From NCBI GenBank assembly GCA_963932145.1, contig OZ010593.1:36345411-36409410 (forward strand): DNA of 64,000 nucleotides, written 5' to 3'. Both the position numbers and the translations under genes were made by a program. This DNA comes from Acanthosepion lycidas. Taxonomy: Eukaryota; Mollusca; Cephalopoda; Sepiida; Sepiidae. The notes beneath the pieces were generated by a model. That model made no database searches and was not told the origin of the DNA. It saw only the letters and a list, made by a program, of their open reading frames with translations. Of this stretch, positions 1 to 12,755 are shown one piece after another. Position 1 is the stretch's first letter. The number at the start of each line of letters is the position of its first letter.

Positions 1-404
1 GATGGAAACAAAAAGAACTCTTTGGGTCAAACTAACGCGTTTATTCACTGCGCCATGTGTCCTCAAGGACCCAAAGTTTCTGAGTTCAATACCTGGTTAA
101 GATAATGGAGAGCTTGAAAATGGGAATTAACAGGAGATAACTGATAAATAACATCCATTAGACATGGCATTTGGAACTCGAACAGTCTACCCCAGCGAGC
201 GATTTAAAGGGTTCAGTTCGTCATTCCGACCACCTGAAGAAGGCCGGAGCGTACAACGGCCGACACGTGATAAATATGGCAACAAAGATGAGGATGATAG
301 TCCGAACAATGTAAATAGTTTACATAATACCTCATCTCAGAAATATAAACAGATAAAAACACAAATTATTTCAAAATTTTGAAACTACCAGCTTTTCTCG
401 TTCA

Positions 405-407
<3 letters not shown>
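1..407. other. Unrecognised intergenic DNA
   Basis: No gene or known repeat is recognised apart from the CTGAAGA hairpin listed separately at 222-268. The 72-codon frame at 164-382 has no recognisable domain and spans that hairpin, so it is probably not a gene. Confidence 0.4.
222..268 (+). other. CTGAAGA-stem-GACACGTG hairpin, possible retroelement 3' motif
   Basis: CTGAAGA is followed by a GGCCG/CGGCC stem and then GACACGTG. The layout resembles a decayed hammerhead core (CTGATGA-stem II-GAAAC), with A for T in the first box. A similar arrangement occurs at 34797-34838. Link to a retroelement end is inference. Confidence 0.3.

Positions 408-449
<42 letters not shown>
408..449. repeat. (TA)n microsatellite
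   Basis: About 21 uninterrupted TA units. The frame translated as alternating Ile-Tyr here is an artefact of the repeat. Confidence 0.95.
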
Positions 450-452
<3 letters not shown>

Positions 453-1135
453 ATTTGCAGACAGTACTATTTCGCTGTATTACAGCTCATCAGTACGACT
501 AGACATCCGAATGCCTCGAGCCAGGGCCGGAAGACGACAGATTTGGTGTCAGTCAGAGTTTCTAGCACTAAGACATCATCACTCGGCAGAGAGAAACAGC
601 TAATTCTAGCGTATTGTTTTTACGAACGCAAACAAACGCAAATCAGTCGTAAAGATCCAATTATTTCTATATATACATTGTGTATATTTAGACAGCATAT
701 TTTCATTCAAACAGGTTTGGTTAAATAATTTAGACATATCATATCGATTAGTTTTCGTTGTGATCTTTTCAAGTTCGCGGATCCATTTTCATTATTTTTG
801 GGGTAGACATTTTTTATTAGTAAGAAAAATACCAAAATTTTCTATCGAATAGTTTTTATTTTCATAACTACTTTAAATCTTATTTGAGACCATCTTCAGA
901 AGGTTAAATTGTCTGTGCGTATGTACATGCGTTTTTACGAATGTAATTTAATATGTTTTTTACTGCTTACGCAACGTTCTAGATTTCAAAGTTCACGTGA
1001 TCTTTTTGATTTTTTTTTGCCAGTATAAGGGAAGCAACTTTTTGTTTTTACTGACACGTATATATATATATTTTTTTGGGGGGGATCATACGTACATATT
1101 CTTTTTTTTTTTTTTTTTTTTTTTTGCTCCTACGT

Positions 1136-1137
<2 letters not shown>
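450..1137. other. Unrecognised AT-rich intergenic DNA
   Basis: No gene is recognised. A poly-T run of about 24 bases lies at 1101-1124. Confidence 0.4.

Positions 1138-1168
<31 letters not shown>
1138..1168. repeat. (TA)n microsatellite
   Basis: About 15 TA units directly after a short spacer from a poly-T run. Confidence 0.95.
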
Positions 1169-1170
<2 letters not shown>

Positions 1171-2545
1171 CATTAAAGGATTTGTTGCGATACTCATAGT
1201 TGCATTTATGTTTTGGGCTGTAACTCTCTTATATAAAGAGCTTCAAGTATTTTAAGTTTTTGTTTGTTATTGTTTTTATGTAATATAGATGTATTTTCAA
1301 CTGATATCCGCCTAATCTGTGAGTGTGGGCTTGAGTATTCCTGATACATTCAGCTATGTTCAGCCAAATGAAACATAAGTATTTTGTATATCAATTTAAA
1401 TGTTTTTAGGAGATTGTATCTCTGATAAGTAAGTAAGTAAGTATGTTGGCTTTACCACGACGATGCTAACAAAAAGTCTGACGTGACTTGAATGCCGGTT
1501 GGGACTTAAACTCTACCCATAACTCAAGTAGAATATGTACATACGATCCGTCATTAATACTGGAACCTGATTCCTACTATCCTATACCTTTACAAAAGAC
1601 AGATCATTCCGAAAATGGAGTATTGCCGCCATATGTGTACAGGTGCTGCCCAGTCTTCACTTTCCAATTCAATTTTAAAAGTGTCACCTTGTCGTTGTTG
1701 AATTATTTTACACCCTACAATGCCTGTTGAACCGACGAAACATCGCAGTCCCCTAGCTGCTCTATTGCTCTTTCCAAGGAAAGTGTCCACTTGGACTACA
1801 TTCATTAATTTCACCAGTTGTAACTTTCACGGCTAAGACCCGTCATGCCACGCACATTGTAACAAACAATCGTTCGTGAAATCTAAGCTCCACTCGAGTT
1901 GTTCTTTGGTGACCCGATTCCAAAAGGATGCTTCCCTGATCACAACAATCTCAGCCTGCTCAAGTCTAGGGTCAACCGTTATCTTCCCATAAACTCCACA
2001 TGTTATTGTGTTACCCTCTACCTCAAGTGTCTCTTGGGTCTTCTACAGTGTGAACATCATTATAAAAACTATGATAATTTAAGTTTTCTCTTCCCTAAAA
2101 ACTTCCAGATTTGTACTATACTCTTCCAAGATGTACAGTAATGTTTAGCCTCCTAGTCCAGAAAATCATTACCAGTGATGACGTGATTCTAAGTTGGACA
2201 GAGAATACAAAAAGATTGTCGATAAAAGTGATATCCAGATTTTCCACTTTTAACACATAGGTTTGACCAAAGTCATGACAGTCATAGCACGAAGGATAGT
2301 ATGATTTGTATAAAAACTCGAAAAAAAAAAACATATCAGTGGAAAAAAAATGGTAGTTAAGAAAAGATTTTAAAACTTTTTTTAGGATAATTATACGTTC
2401 GAGTTTTGAAGCAAAATTGTATTTTAAAACAGAGTGCAGTTTATGGAGAAACACGCAGTAATTTTTATTTTACCTTATTTTACGTTAGATAAATACTAGC
2501 AATATAACCCGTCGTCGACCGGGTCTTTCATTAGGAAATCCCATG
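1169..2545. other. Unrecognised intergenic DNA
   Basis: Several frames of 74-112 codons exist on both strands (for example minus 1590-1814 and minus 2116-2454), but none shows a recognisable domain. The stretch 1700-2060 is less AT-rich than its surroundings and may be an old retroelement remnant; I could not assign it. Confidence 0.35.
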
Positions 2546-3330
2546 GCTACGTTGATCTTTGGACTAAATGGCCCTGATCGACGCTTTCCGAGAGGCATTT
2601 TGAGACAGGCGAACTGAAAATTGTCTTATTCGCATGGCGTACCTGGTGGCAGCGGTTTTGCGACCTAGGCAAGTTCTTTTCTTTGGTGGCACGTGTTAGA
2701 CAAGTATGAATTGGAATGCGTGGGCAAATGCCAAAAGAGAACGCTGTAAAGCTACAAGAATCACTAAGCTCGAATAACTCCAGGAAAGGTTGGAAAAAAT
2801 GAATGTTTTGTAATAAAAAGGCAAGGTTACTTTTTGCTACGGTGAATGCCATGCAAAAACTGACAGGACAATAAAAAAGAATTTAAATTGAGAACGGCTA
2901 TAAACGACAATGAAAGCAACGCCTTAAAACTGTAGTAGTAAGCTTTATTCAGTGGGAAAGGTAACCTCATTTGAGAGAGATTTATGCTTGCCCAAGAGAA
3001 GAGGAATGTGTAACCGGTATTGGACGTACCGAAGAAGAAGCTAAATTGCGGAATTAAGCGGTAGCAATGAGCTTAGGACTGCGTAGACAATCAGTATGAC
3101 ACAGCGACATTTGATTGGACGTGTAAAGGGGCTTCGTAACAGATGTCGCGTTCCGCAGGTCATGCGTATGCGCGAGCGTGTGTCAGCGCGTGATATATCA
3201 CTGGACATAGCGCGTGTTGCAGGGCCACGTGTATACGCGTTGCTGCACTCGCTAATTATCAAGATCAGCTGCAACCGATGAGCAACGTGTGGAGGCATGA
3301 ATCACGCCCACAGAGCATGAGTTAGGATTA
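2546..3330. other. GC-richer block, possible decayed coding remnant
   Basis: This block is clearly less AT-rich than its flanks, most of all 3040-3300, which carries repeated CG dinucleotides. Plus-strand translation between about 2550 and 3060 gives hydrophilic stretches broken by stops in several frames. The 101-codon minus frame at 2547-2852 has no recognised domain. An old mobile-element coding remnant is possible but unproven. Confidence 0.25.
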
Positions 3331-4199
3331 GAAGATTATGTGTGAAAAAGTAAATTAAATTTGATATTTTCTAGCTAATTTGGTCTCTAAACCGGCACTG
3401 AAGAATTATCTATCAAACAAAATAAATTCCATCGAAATCAGATCAAAACTGGAAACGCATAAACAACATCTGATCACTTTCACACACACACACACATTTC
3501 GAGAATTATAGATATAGATTTAAGAATGGCATCTTATAGAGCCACGGAAACATATCAACAGCGAGAAATTCCATAATGCTAACTACAAATTTCAGTTTGT
3601 GAAATCTAAACTGAGTTTTCGACCAACTACCACGGAAAGTAAGCCACTTTTTTACAGCCACTAGGCAAGCCTTCAAAATAAATTTATACTATGTTACGTA
3701 AACATCTAAATCTAAAAACTAATACTTGCAAAATACTACCATGCACTATATGCAACGCCGATACTTTAGAAAAATCCAAAACTTTAAACTAAATAAGATA
3801 ATCAACCCGGGATAAAATAAAATAATGAAAATAAATTAATTAATTAATTAAGTAAATAATAGACAAATCAATAAAATAATATAAATTCAATAAAAGAATG
3901 CACGCATAAACATAAAAAATGTAATACTACTACTAATACTACTACTAATACTACTACTAATACTACTACTAATACTACTAATAATAACAACCAACAACAA
4001 ATAGTTCAGTAATCAATAATAAGTAATGAGTTAAAGTTAACAAACAACAATCTAAAATAGCTACAAACAATCGCATTCGAACCCACAATTATTTCTAGCC
4101 AATAACCTCAAGAATAATTAGAAACATAACTGTTACCGCCCACTCAATGACCGTCAGGATAATATACTTACTACCCATAAGGCACTGGTGACTAGCATA
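3331..4199. other. AT-rich intergenic DNA
   Basis: A-rich plus strand without a gene. It holds a (CA)n tract near 3481-3495, a TTAA run at 3836-3851 and the trinucleotide-based minisatellite listed separately. Confidence 0.5.
3925..3985. repeat. (TACTACTACTAA)n tandem repeat
   Basis: Twelve-base units made of three TAC and one TAA, about five copies, decaying into TAATAA at the right end. Confidence 0.9.
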
Positions 4200-4660
4200 T
4201 ATAAATAGTTGTTGAAAGTCTTCAAGTAATGTAATTTCTGTTATTTGCGCCAGTACACAAGATTTGATGAAGGACAGTCTTCGTCAAAATACACATGATT
4301 CACTTGCTCAAAGCCATTTTAAACTATTCATCTTTGAAAGCAGTTGTACACAGCTGAAAGTATAGATATTTCTGAACGGTTTTTGTGCCATGCATGTCAT
4401 CCATATGAAAGTCTCGATCTGACGAGGCTAATTAAGAACATGATTTGAATTTTCAGCTTAATATGTTTGGTTTTGTAGCAATTTACGGTGGCAGGAGTAA
4501 CTACTACTAGCGCAGGCTATTCTTTATTCAATTTTCCTTGTCTCCTTGTTGGTTATAACTGATGCCTACATCGAAGTATTTGGAGTGTTTAGTATTTACT
4601 AATTCCACATCGTGATTTTTGGCGATGTATTCGTGGTATCTACCATCCTGGGCCGGTGAG
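4200..4660 (-). pseudogene. LINE reverse transcriptase C-terminal fragment (decayed)
   Basis: Minus-strand translation gives, across frameshifts, an order typical of the region after the reverse transcriptase palm of non-LTR retrotransposons: an 'ELVNTKH' stretch, a basic 'CARSSYSCHRKLL' stretch, then 'SLVRSRLSYG' at about 4415-4440. The same series recurs in the better kept copy at 31620-32170, which shows this is a dispersed repeat. Stops and frame changes rule out function. The clade is not determined, and the upstream palm domain was not found here. Confidence 0.5.
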
Positions 4661-4800
4661 TCTTACCCATGAAACCTATGACCGGGTGTGGGGTGCATTT
4701 TTAGGGCCCCTTTTCTATTTTTTTCAGCATTGATTTATGACCATCAGCCATTTTTAAAATTATTTATAAACTGAAGTTACATTGTCAGTCAACAACTAAT

Positions 4801-5350
4801 AATATACTGGGCGTTCCAAAAGTCACGTTACAATTAGCAGTTGTGAAATAGCAACCAGGGAAAATTGGAAGGCGGTTTATGTGAAAATTCTTGAAATTTT
4901 TATGGCCTTTAAGGCACAAGCCGTTGGTACCGCCAAATTTGTTTGATCTGTTGCGGATTCATTTTTTTTTTTTTTTGACTACTTGGAGAAAGTTTTCATA
5001 TATATTGACCAATGAAATTTTTTGAGACTCTTGTGAAAACTTGAAGTGAGCCGATATGATGGTCTCTTTTTCAATAAAAAGAACTGCTATGAGCGGATGA
5101 CAGAGAAGAAAAGAATGCGCCGTTGACGAGAGAACAGTTAACGGAGGAGTCAATTAGCACCCACGCTTCAAAGCTCTGGTCCAGCGGAAGAGGTCATAAA
5201 TCAAGAGCTGACATATTCAAGGCAGATTTCTACCCCAAAACTTAGATTCATCCTTGTACCTCCCGAAGAAGATTTCACACCGAAAAACATTAAAGTGAAA
5301 TTTGCGGTAAAATTCAAAAAGACGTCGATAAAATAACTTTAAATCACGAA
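4801..5350 (+). pseudogene. Possible Tc1/mariner-like transposase N-terminal remnant
   Basis: An abrupt start (TACTGGGCGTTCCAAAAGTC, near 4806) looks like a terminal repeat. Further on, plus-strand translation around 5110-5160 gives a 'PLTREQLTEES' stretch like the linker after the helix-turn-helix of mariner-like transposases. No DDE domain follows and frames are broken. The assignment is tentative; an unrelated repeat is possible. Confidence 0.2.
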
Positions 5351-6335
5351 ACCCCTTCCAGCTAATACATCCCGTTTGTATATTCTTTTAAGAACGGAGG
5401 TGAATGCTTTCTGCAATTTTGTTATTGCTTTGTCCAAGTTTTTCCCATTTTTCTATTTTTAAAGAGTTTAATTTTTTGTATTTAAATCCGTTTCTTTATC
5501 AAACAAAGTGTAACATATTTTTCTTCTCTCTGTGGGTAATCTCCCTTTTTTGTTACCTTAGGAAATCGTTATCCTCCTGAAATAGGCGCACAAAAGGAAA
5601 ACTTTGTACAACCCTTGTATTGTATATTGGTCATCTTGTTTCTTACGTTTGCGCTTATTAGCGAAAGTTGCTGTTTCTGCCAACGGGGTTTTGTGTCTGG
5701 TACAAGAATTTGGAGCTGGCAGAAAAGTAACATTTTTATACTTTGCACACTAATTTTTATGTTACTGTAGTAATATAAATTCCTGAATGCAAAGAACAAA
5801 ATTTGTGTTTGTTTTCACAAGACTCTGCTGTAGGAATTTTTAAGGAAAATTTTGTACCATCTGGCGTAATAGAAAGAATATCCAACTAAAGAAAAAAATC
5901 GTTAACTCGGATTCAAAAGAAAGGGGGATTTCTACCTTCCCTGAAGTACTTGTAAAGAATTTCTCAATGTAAAAGTTAAGCGTAGTCTTAACTGGAAATG
6001 TGAAGGGAAATTTGTGTAAAATTCCGCATTAAAAATACTTCAGTGTAAATTCAGTATATTGACTGAAACAAAAATTCTGTTTTTAAATTATCGGAGACTT
6101 CCAAGAGTAAATTTCTGCTATGGTTTATCCAAAAAATATTCATTCAGGATTGTAATTGAACTGAACTAAAAATGTTTTAACCGTGCATTAACTTTTGCAA
6201 AATGCAAATAAAGAGACAGAGATCTAATTGATAAGTTCAGCATTTATGCAATCTTTGCCTGTTACACGTTTAGTTATATATGAAATTTATCAATCCAACG
6301 ACATTTATGGTTCAGTTATCGCCATATAAAAGTTG
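5351..6335. other. Unrecognised AT-rich intergenic DNA
   Basis: No gene or named repeat is seen. The 76-codon minus frame at 5569-5799 shows no domain. Confidence 0.4.
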
Positions 6336-6338
6336 GGA

Positions 6339-6462
6339 ACCTCGACGTGGTGTAATGGTTAGAAAGCTTGTCTTGCTAGATCAAGTACGAGTGAGTTCGA
6401 TCCTCCCTATGTACACCATACTTTCGGCCTTGTGCCACATCTAAGCCGGGCTTAGAAAATCG
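6339..6462 (+). mobile_element. tRNA-derived SINE, family A copy 1
   Basis: A tRNA-like head carries an A box (TGGTGTAATGGTT, near 6348) and a B box (GAGTTCGATCC, near 6392), about 35 bases apart as in a pol III promoter. A short body follows that contains the small palindromic motif TCTAAGCCGGGCTTAGA. A second copy with the same head and body lies at 30655-30785, which confirms a dispersed family. Confidence 0.75.
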
Positions 6463-6690
6463 CTACCGCCGTATAAAAGATTTTAGAACGAAATAATAGT
6501 TTGTTTTTAACAACGATGTTATTGTCATTGGACAGTCGATTCACATATGTATTTCTTGGATCCTATTTCTTGGAACACTTAGTAGTAAATATATATATAT
6601 ATATATATATTTTTTTTCTCAAGATCATTCTAAACCCAACTATAAAGACCTGTATCACAAGCTTCGGTTTAAATCTCATTGGCATTTATA

Positions 6691-6791
6691 TTAGGTTGGT
6701 GCAAAAATAATGACTTAATAATGTCGTTTTTTGACGTTAAAAATACGTCAAAAAACGACATTATTACGTCATTATTTTTGCACCAACCTAA
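6691..6791 (+). mobile_element. Mariner-type MITE, copy 1
   Basis: A 101 bp almost perfect palindrome starts TTAGGTTGGTGCAAAAATAA and ends with its reverse complement, flanked by TA on both sides (6689-6690 and 6792-6793). The terminus TTAGGTTGGTGCAAAA is characteristic of mariner elements and their MITEs. It has no coding capacity and would be moved in trans by a mariner transposase. The asymmetric centre (GACGTTAAAAATACGTC) sets its orientation as plus. Confidence 0.93.
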
Positions 6792-6793
6792 TA

Positions 6794-9526
6794 CATTCTT
6801 GTTGAGTTTCGTGAACCTATGATTTGGCCGAGGTCGTTAGTAGGAAGTAAACGAAAACTCTTCTGCGTGCTTTTAATACTTAATCTAGACGCATATTTCA
6901 GCTTATATCCACAGAAAATTAAAATGTTATGAACTTATCAGATTTTTTTGGTACACAAATTCTGAAATATTTTAAATTGTGGTAGAGATGGTAACACCTG
7001 ATATGCGTGAAATATTTCAAAATCAAGACTAGTCGGTCAGTTAAAAACAGGCTCAAAATTCACCAACCAAATTATTTTTTTAAACGAAAAACTGATAAAA
7101 AAAAAAAGATGCCAGATAATGGTGAAAATATGAAGCTTCACCAGATCAATATTATATATTTATTCGTTACCGGTGAAACCAAGGGAATGGATTCGCTTAC
7201 AATAAACTTGTATCTGCTTCACACGCCTTTACGATTAAACAAAGGGGCATTGCATTTGCAGAATCCGATAGAATTCATGCTTCCATCCACGCGTGATACT
7301 TGAATGATAATTTCATTTTAAAAGAAATATTCACTTCATTTCGATCTTATTCACCCTTTCAACTCATAACAAACGTCTATTTATGAGTGATCGACCACAA
7401 CGCTGTAACCCGAATTTGAAAACTGTCAGTATCCCCATTTATCGATAGAGAATCAAATGTGGTTTTATCTGTGTATCATCGATGATACGAAAGCATTTAT
7501 GTTCATTCACCCGTATATTTATCCTCCTAGAACCATATACCGGGTGGATTACCAATGGCTTTTAACGCATAACCTCTCCGAAAGGGAATATGATGAACGG
7601 ATGAATAGACGGTTGACCAGTCATGTATAGAAAAGATTTTCGCTTTTCACTTCGAAAATCAAAATCGCCAATGAAAATAGGCGAAGTATTTTTTGAATTT
7701 TTCGTCTTTTCATTCCGCATAGATTTACGTTTATGTGCATTTAATTTTATTTCGTGGGACAACTTTTTTTACTTTAGAGCAAGATTTGAAAACTTGGTTG
7801 TCAAGGCAATTCGTTGTGACCTTGTGCCAGAGTAGAAAGTTTACAGTATTTTTTTTTTCTACAAGAGAACTTATAAAAATGAAATGCCAACTCTTTTCAC
7901 AGTTAATTTTCCTAGTATAGGTTTCTCGAATGACGCCTGACTACAACGCTGTATGAAGCTGAGCCAGACTAATGTTGGTTTCGTAGATAACAAATGAAAT
8001 ATGTTAAGTAAAGGATTTTATCTATCCTTATTTCATTCTAGTGGTGGGAATATCAATTAATCCTTTTTGTTATGCTGCTCATTTCCAACAGATGAGAGCT
8101 GATCTAATACTAATAAAATAAGATTTTAAATCTTATTTTGTTTATTCTTTGGCGATCATCCTTCCAAACTTAGGTCAATATTTCAATATCCAACTATGGA
8201 TCTTTTGTTAGCTACCTTGCCTTGCATTTCATGACTATGATATAGAGTTCGATCCTCAATAGAGGTGGCCCAATAGATTGGCTTACTTAATCCCATAATT
8301 CGTAAACTTAGCCTCAAGAAAATCATATTCCAGCCTCATGTATTCAATTCCAGTTTGTGTAACTATTAATCAAAGTGTGTTAGGACAAAAACTAAACGAG
8401 TTACATATTGTCAGTCATTAATCTAAATAAATCGTAAATTCTATCCGTTCGTGTGACTAAAATGCTTCTAACTCTGGCCACAATTGATTTACATAAATAT
8501 ATTATACCTTTTTGGAATCAGAATTATCTGCTCTTTATCTGATGTTTGAACATCCATCATTGGGATTTGTGCCCGGATGTGTCGGAGACAGTTAAAAATT
8601 CAAAATTTAAAATAACTGTAAAAATTAGTGATTTTAACAGTTTTTGATTTAGATTGAGTTTAAAGTAACACAAAAACTTCGTAAATTAAACAAAAATGTT
8701 TTAAATATCTCCATAAACTTTGAATTCAGAAATTTTCTTTCTTTAAAATGCCAAGTAATCAGAGTTAAAGTGAGAGTTTTCTTGACGTGAGGTTTTGAAG
8801 TTCTGCAGATTTTATTGGTTTGAAGAACTTCTTTTCAGCTTGAATTGGAATTTCGACCCAAATCAATTTCAGTACCAACTTTTGTCTGGAATTGGACTTA
8901 TAGCCCGAATGAAAATGGCATTTTTAACTTCCGTGGGTTGAATAGAGTAATTCAAATTTATTTCTCCAAATTTATCATTGCAGTTTTCTAAGCTGAAACA
9001 GAGGTCTCTTTAGTTTTAGGCCGGAGTGCGGCTTTTAAGTTTGTAATGAATATATCGTTCATCTTAGTTTCATTTGCCTTCTGTCGCTCGGATTTTTCCA
9101 ATATTATCAATCATTGAAAAAACTTTTTCACTAAAAGTTAAAGTTTACATTTCAAAAAAACCTGACATCCAATGTTGACATTTCACAGATAGTTAAGACG
9201 TTATTTGCGGTGTGTCAATGATTGGCGACAATCTACTGGGAGAAGAAATGTTAAAATAGACTTTTTTTTTAAAATATTGACTTGCGAAGAAGACCCACAA
9301 TATCAACAAAGGCGTTTTTAGGCCTTTGTTAAAAATAACAATGGGTAAAGTGGTAATGACAGGTGAAAAAAGAATAAAAGAATTGAGATTCTGAGAGATG
9401 AAAGATGGGGTCAAAGTTATCATAAGAATTGACAGACAATATTTTAGTCATTCCCTAAACAGAGAATGAAAATTCTGGCAGGAACCTTACACTTATTAAC
9501 ATTTAATTTTTCTTTACTATAACTTT

Positions 9527-9530
<4 letters not shown>
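6794..9530. other. Unrecognised intergenic DNA
   Basis: About 2.7 kb without a recognisable gene. Frames of 60-98 codons (for example plus 7007-7303) show no domain and no codon pattern that stands out. A perfect 20-base palindrome (AATAAGATTT and its complement) lies near 8115-8134. A B-box-like GAGTTCGATCC near 8247 may mark an old SINE. Confidence 0.4.
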
Positions 9531-9586
<56 letters not shown>

Positions 9587-9608
9587 CGTGTGTGTACAGA
9601 GAGAGAGA
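9531..9608. repeat. (TA)n(TG)n(GA)n compound microsatellite
   Basis: TA units to about 9567, then TG units to about 9594, then a short GA run. Confidence 0.95.
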
Positions 9609-9995
9609 AAGATTATTGGCTCAGAATATGGTGTTCATTGGAGTCGAATCCCAGTCAAGTCAGTTGAGCTCATTTTCCCATTAATACACCCTGTAAGAGT
9701 ATGAATCAATGCCTTCATCTCTTATGCATAACTCTAGTATTCTAGACTCTATAGTCTTGCGTAGCAACCATTTTAAGAGAATGAAAACACTGAATTGAAA
9801 TCCGTTGAGAAGTTAACGGGGAACCACTCCCCTATCTTTCCAATGAATGATTGGCTATTAAATGATAATAAACAGAAGGAATCTGTGGAGAGATTTGCTT
9901 GCCTGCATTCTGAAGAAATATGACATATTTTTTTTTATTAAATTGCATGGAATTTCGCCAAATGTATAAAACACGAACATAACTGCTGTAAGAAC
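9609..9995. other. Unrecognised intergenic DNA
   Basis: No gene or named repeat is recognised. Confidence 0.4.
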
Positions 9996-10113
9996 AATAT
10001 ATATATATATATATATATTAGGTTGGTGTAAAAATAATGATGTATTAATGTCGTTTTTTGACGTTAAAAATACGTCAAAAACGACATTATTACGTCATTA
10101 TTTTTGCACCAAC

Positions 10114-10178
<65 letters not shown>

Positions 10179-10211
10179 GTAAATACAAGCACGTACACGC
10201 GCGCGCGCGCG

Positions 10212-10266
<55 letters not shown>
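9996..10266. repeat. Compound TA/GC/CA microsatellite split by a MITE
   Basis: TA units run 9996-10017 and 10118-10176, interrupted by the MITE at 10018-10117. GC, CA and again TA units follow at 10198-10266. Long Ile-Tyr frames here are repeat artefacts. Confidence 0.95.
10018..10117 (+). mobile_element. Mariner-type MITE, copy 2, inside a TA microsatellite
   Basis: Same family as 6691-6791: TTAGGTTGGTG terminus, palindromic, 100 bp, TA on both sides. The left arm has changes (GTGTAAAA, GATGTATTAATG) not mirrored in the right arm, so it has aged since insertion. The TA duplication cannot be told apart from the surrounding TA tract. Confidence 0.92.
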
Positions 10267-10268
<2 letters not shown>

Positions 10269-10548
10269 GCGCGGACGCACATGTATTATGACTTTAAAAG
10301 TTATATTTAGTGGTCATTTTAAACAGTATCAAGTTATGTCTACCGGCCGACGAACTTAATCAAGAGTATACTCCTACACGCAGGTTTCGAATCTGCTTCA
10401 CCCTCGTTAGGAAAACCACCGTTAAGCCTACTGTGATTTTCGATGATTCGGTCATATTAAAGCAACTTTCAATTACTCCATTTAAGAAATACTCATCTGT
10501 TGTTCAAATCAAATTTTGATTTATAAATAAAATCCATTTTTTCCTTAA

Positions 10549-10551
<3 letters not shown>

Positions 10552-10617
<66 letters not shown>
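10552..10617. repeat. (TA)n microsatellite
   Basis: About 33 TA units. Confidence 0.95.
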
Positions 10618-10619
<2 letters not shown>

Positions 10620-10883
10620 ATACAACAATTACGTAACACAGCCGTTCCGATTTAAGACTCACAAATGACCTACTCAAATTTTGTCATTGAACTCTTTTCA
10701 CGCTGTTTGTGAAAAGCTTAAACCTTTTTCAAAGTATATAAGAAGCTGATTTGAGAATTTTCAATCAGTTGTATTTCAATCTTATTGTTATAATGCCTTG
10801 TAATTTAAATTATATTAGATTTCATTGACCACATTTCTTAATTCATAAAATTGTTTGGGTGGTTATTATTGCTATTTATTGTG

Positions 10884-10885
<2 letters not shown>

Positions 10886-10951
<66 letters not shown>
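10886..10951. repeat. (TA)n microsatellite
   Basis: About 32 TA units with one phase break near 10940. Confidence 0.95.
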
Positions 10952-12349
10952 GAGGGAGAGTATAATAAAATAAATTTGTTCCCTTATTCAAGGCGTTCTC
11001 TACTCTGGAACCTCCTTGATATCGAGCACGAATATTACAAAGAGTATTTTCCTTAAAATTTTATCTTATTCGGAAAACATGTACAACCGCTTTTGGGCGA
11101 AATATAATATTCCTTATCGTTGTTACAATTATAGATATAGTCAGTGCTGGTTCCTAAGTCCAGACAACCTTTCTTTAAAAAAAAGCTCTATGTCTGATAT
11201 AGTGTTTCTCCATAAATTTTCGACAATCGGCTTATAGTTTTATACGGATTTTGCCCTGCTATCCGTGTGTAGTAGATATTTGGGTTTAATTATCAATCTA
11301 TGTCCATCTACTTATGTAATAACGTCTAAGCCTGGCTCCATTAATTTGGGGAAAGTATCATCTGGGGTTTTACACGGCGCAATGTAGTGTTTAGTGGTGA
11401 GAGTAGTATATACCATTATCCAAGCAATGTCCGTTTGCATTGTGTCGTTAAACTCGGTAGCGACAAGTTCAAGTGCGTATTTCGCTCACGGCGCTCAGTT
11501 CCAACCTCTTGGATCATTGAGTAAAGTAGTAAGCTAGAACTCCAGATAGCTTTTTGTGTTTATGTTGCGAAAGTTGAATAATACCAACCCTTCATGGCTT
11601 AGAACCGCTGTGTTCTCACCGTATGTGTCTGAGCTTTCGGCAGTGACAGATACCATGCCTAAGTTCAGTCTGATTCAAGTTTCCATTGAAAGAAGGAGTT
11701 TTCTTACAGAGATGAACATGTTCTCTTTTGCTCAGTTAGATCCGGATTGATGTCATATGATAATGGGGGATTGCTCATACTGAACTTGACCTGGCAATGT
11801 AGCTCCGATTTTGACTACTTTTGTTAACTACTGTACATCATGCATCAGGGACATACGCCGAGCTCTAACAGTGTTCACTGCACTTATCGGAGCAGTTGTG
11901 GCTCCAGGTATATATATATATATATATACACACAGACTGGTTAGTATCGTTTTCTTGTCTCTTGCAGGTCTATCTCTCATGCTTCAACACCATCATTCAA
12001 GTATCCACTGATGTCAAAAGAAGGCGCACTGTGAAATCGAATGGCTTTCTGAATTTTTCTGTGTTGGGAATAGTTTCTGTCTTAATTCAAATTATTGCCG
12101 ATTGTGTGTGAGAGATATCTAAAGAACAACATCTACCAGAGTATATTTGCACACGGCAAACAAGCCCAACAACTGATGAGAGATTTTCAAAAGTTGCACT
12201 TCTCACTCGACTTAGAAGGAAATGTAAACGTTGTTCAAACTATTCAGCTGCTTATCTTTAAGTCAGTCTGTTCAGAGCCATACATGATACAAACTCGGGC
12301 AATTATGTGTTTTTCCATCCATAAATGACTACGCAAAATATTTTCCACA
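10952..12349. other. Unrecognised intergenic DNA
   Basis: No gene is recognised. Frames of 64-77 codons at 11016-12328 have no domain. A short TA/CA tract lies at 11910-11935. Confidence 0.4.
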
Positions 12350-12540
12350 TTTCTTCCATTTCTTTCTGCGGTAGACTTGTTGCCAACCAAGGCTATAGAA
12401 TCCTCTCTGCTCTGCTATTTAACCCATAAAATTTGCGCGTAAGTGAATGAAACAAACTCTACTGGAATTCGAACTCGGTTCTCTGATTTCACATTCCGAG
12501 CCGATATTTAGTACACGTCAACGCGCATCTTACCTTTAAT
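12350..12540 (-). mobile_element. Arg-tRNA-type SINE, truncated copy
   Basis: Shares CATTTCTTTCTGCGGTAGAC, GGCTATAGAA, GTAAGTGAATG and GGAATTCGAACTCGG blocks with the fuller copies at 17917-18216 and 20822-21100. Read on the minus strand, the B box (GAGTTCGAATTCC) lies in the head and the body continues leftward. The 3' portion present in the other copies is missing. Confidence 0.7.
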
Positions 12541-12755
12541 ATATGCCCGTGATATTCAACATATTCTGCAAGATATTCAACATATACTCTCGCTGGAAAT
12601 GTATGGGAACTGATGGGGCGACATCTGTCTCGTTCTCTTAGCCCACATTCAACTTACATCGACGTGCAATCATATATTGCAGTGTGGTATTCCCCATCTA
12701 GAAAAAGGTATCTATATCAGAGTAGGTATGGATTCCTACTCAATATAGTTTATTA

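Noticed and set aside
3925-3985. Regular 12-base repeats considered as a CRISPR-like array
   Set aside because: Units abut without spacers; it is a simple trinucleotide-based minisatellite in an animal genome.
10064-10310. Overlapping frames on both strands with Ile-Tyr repeats
   Set aside because: Products of (TA)n, (CA)n and a MITE; no coding evidence. The same applies to all other Ile-Tyr frames in the window.
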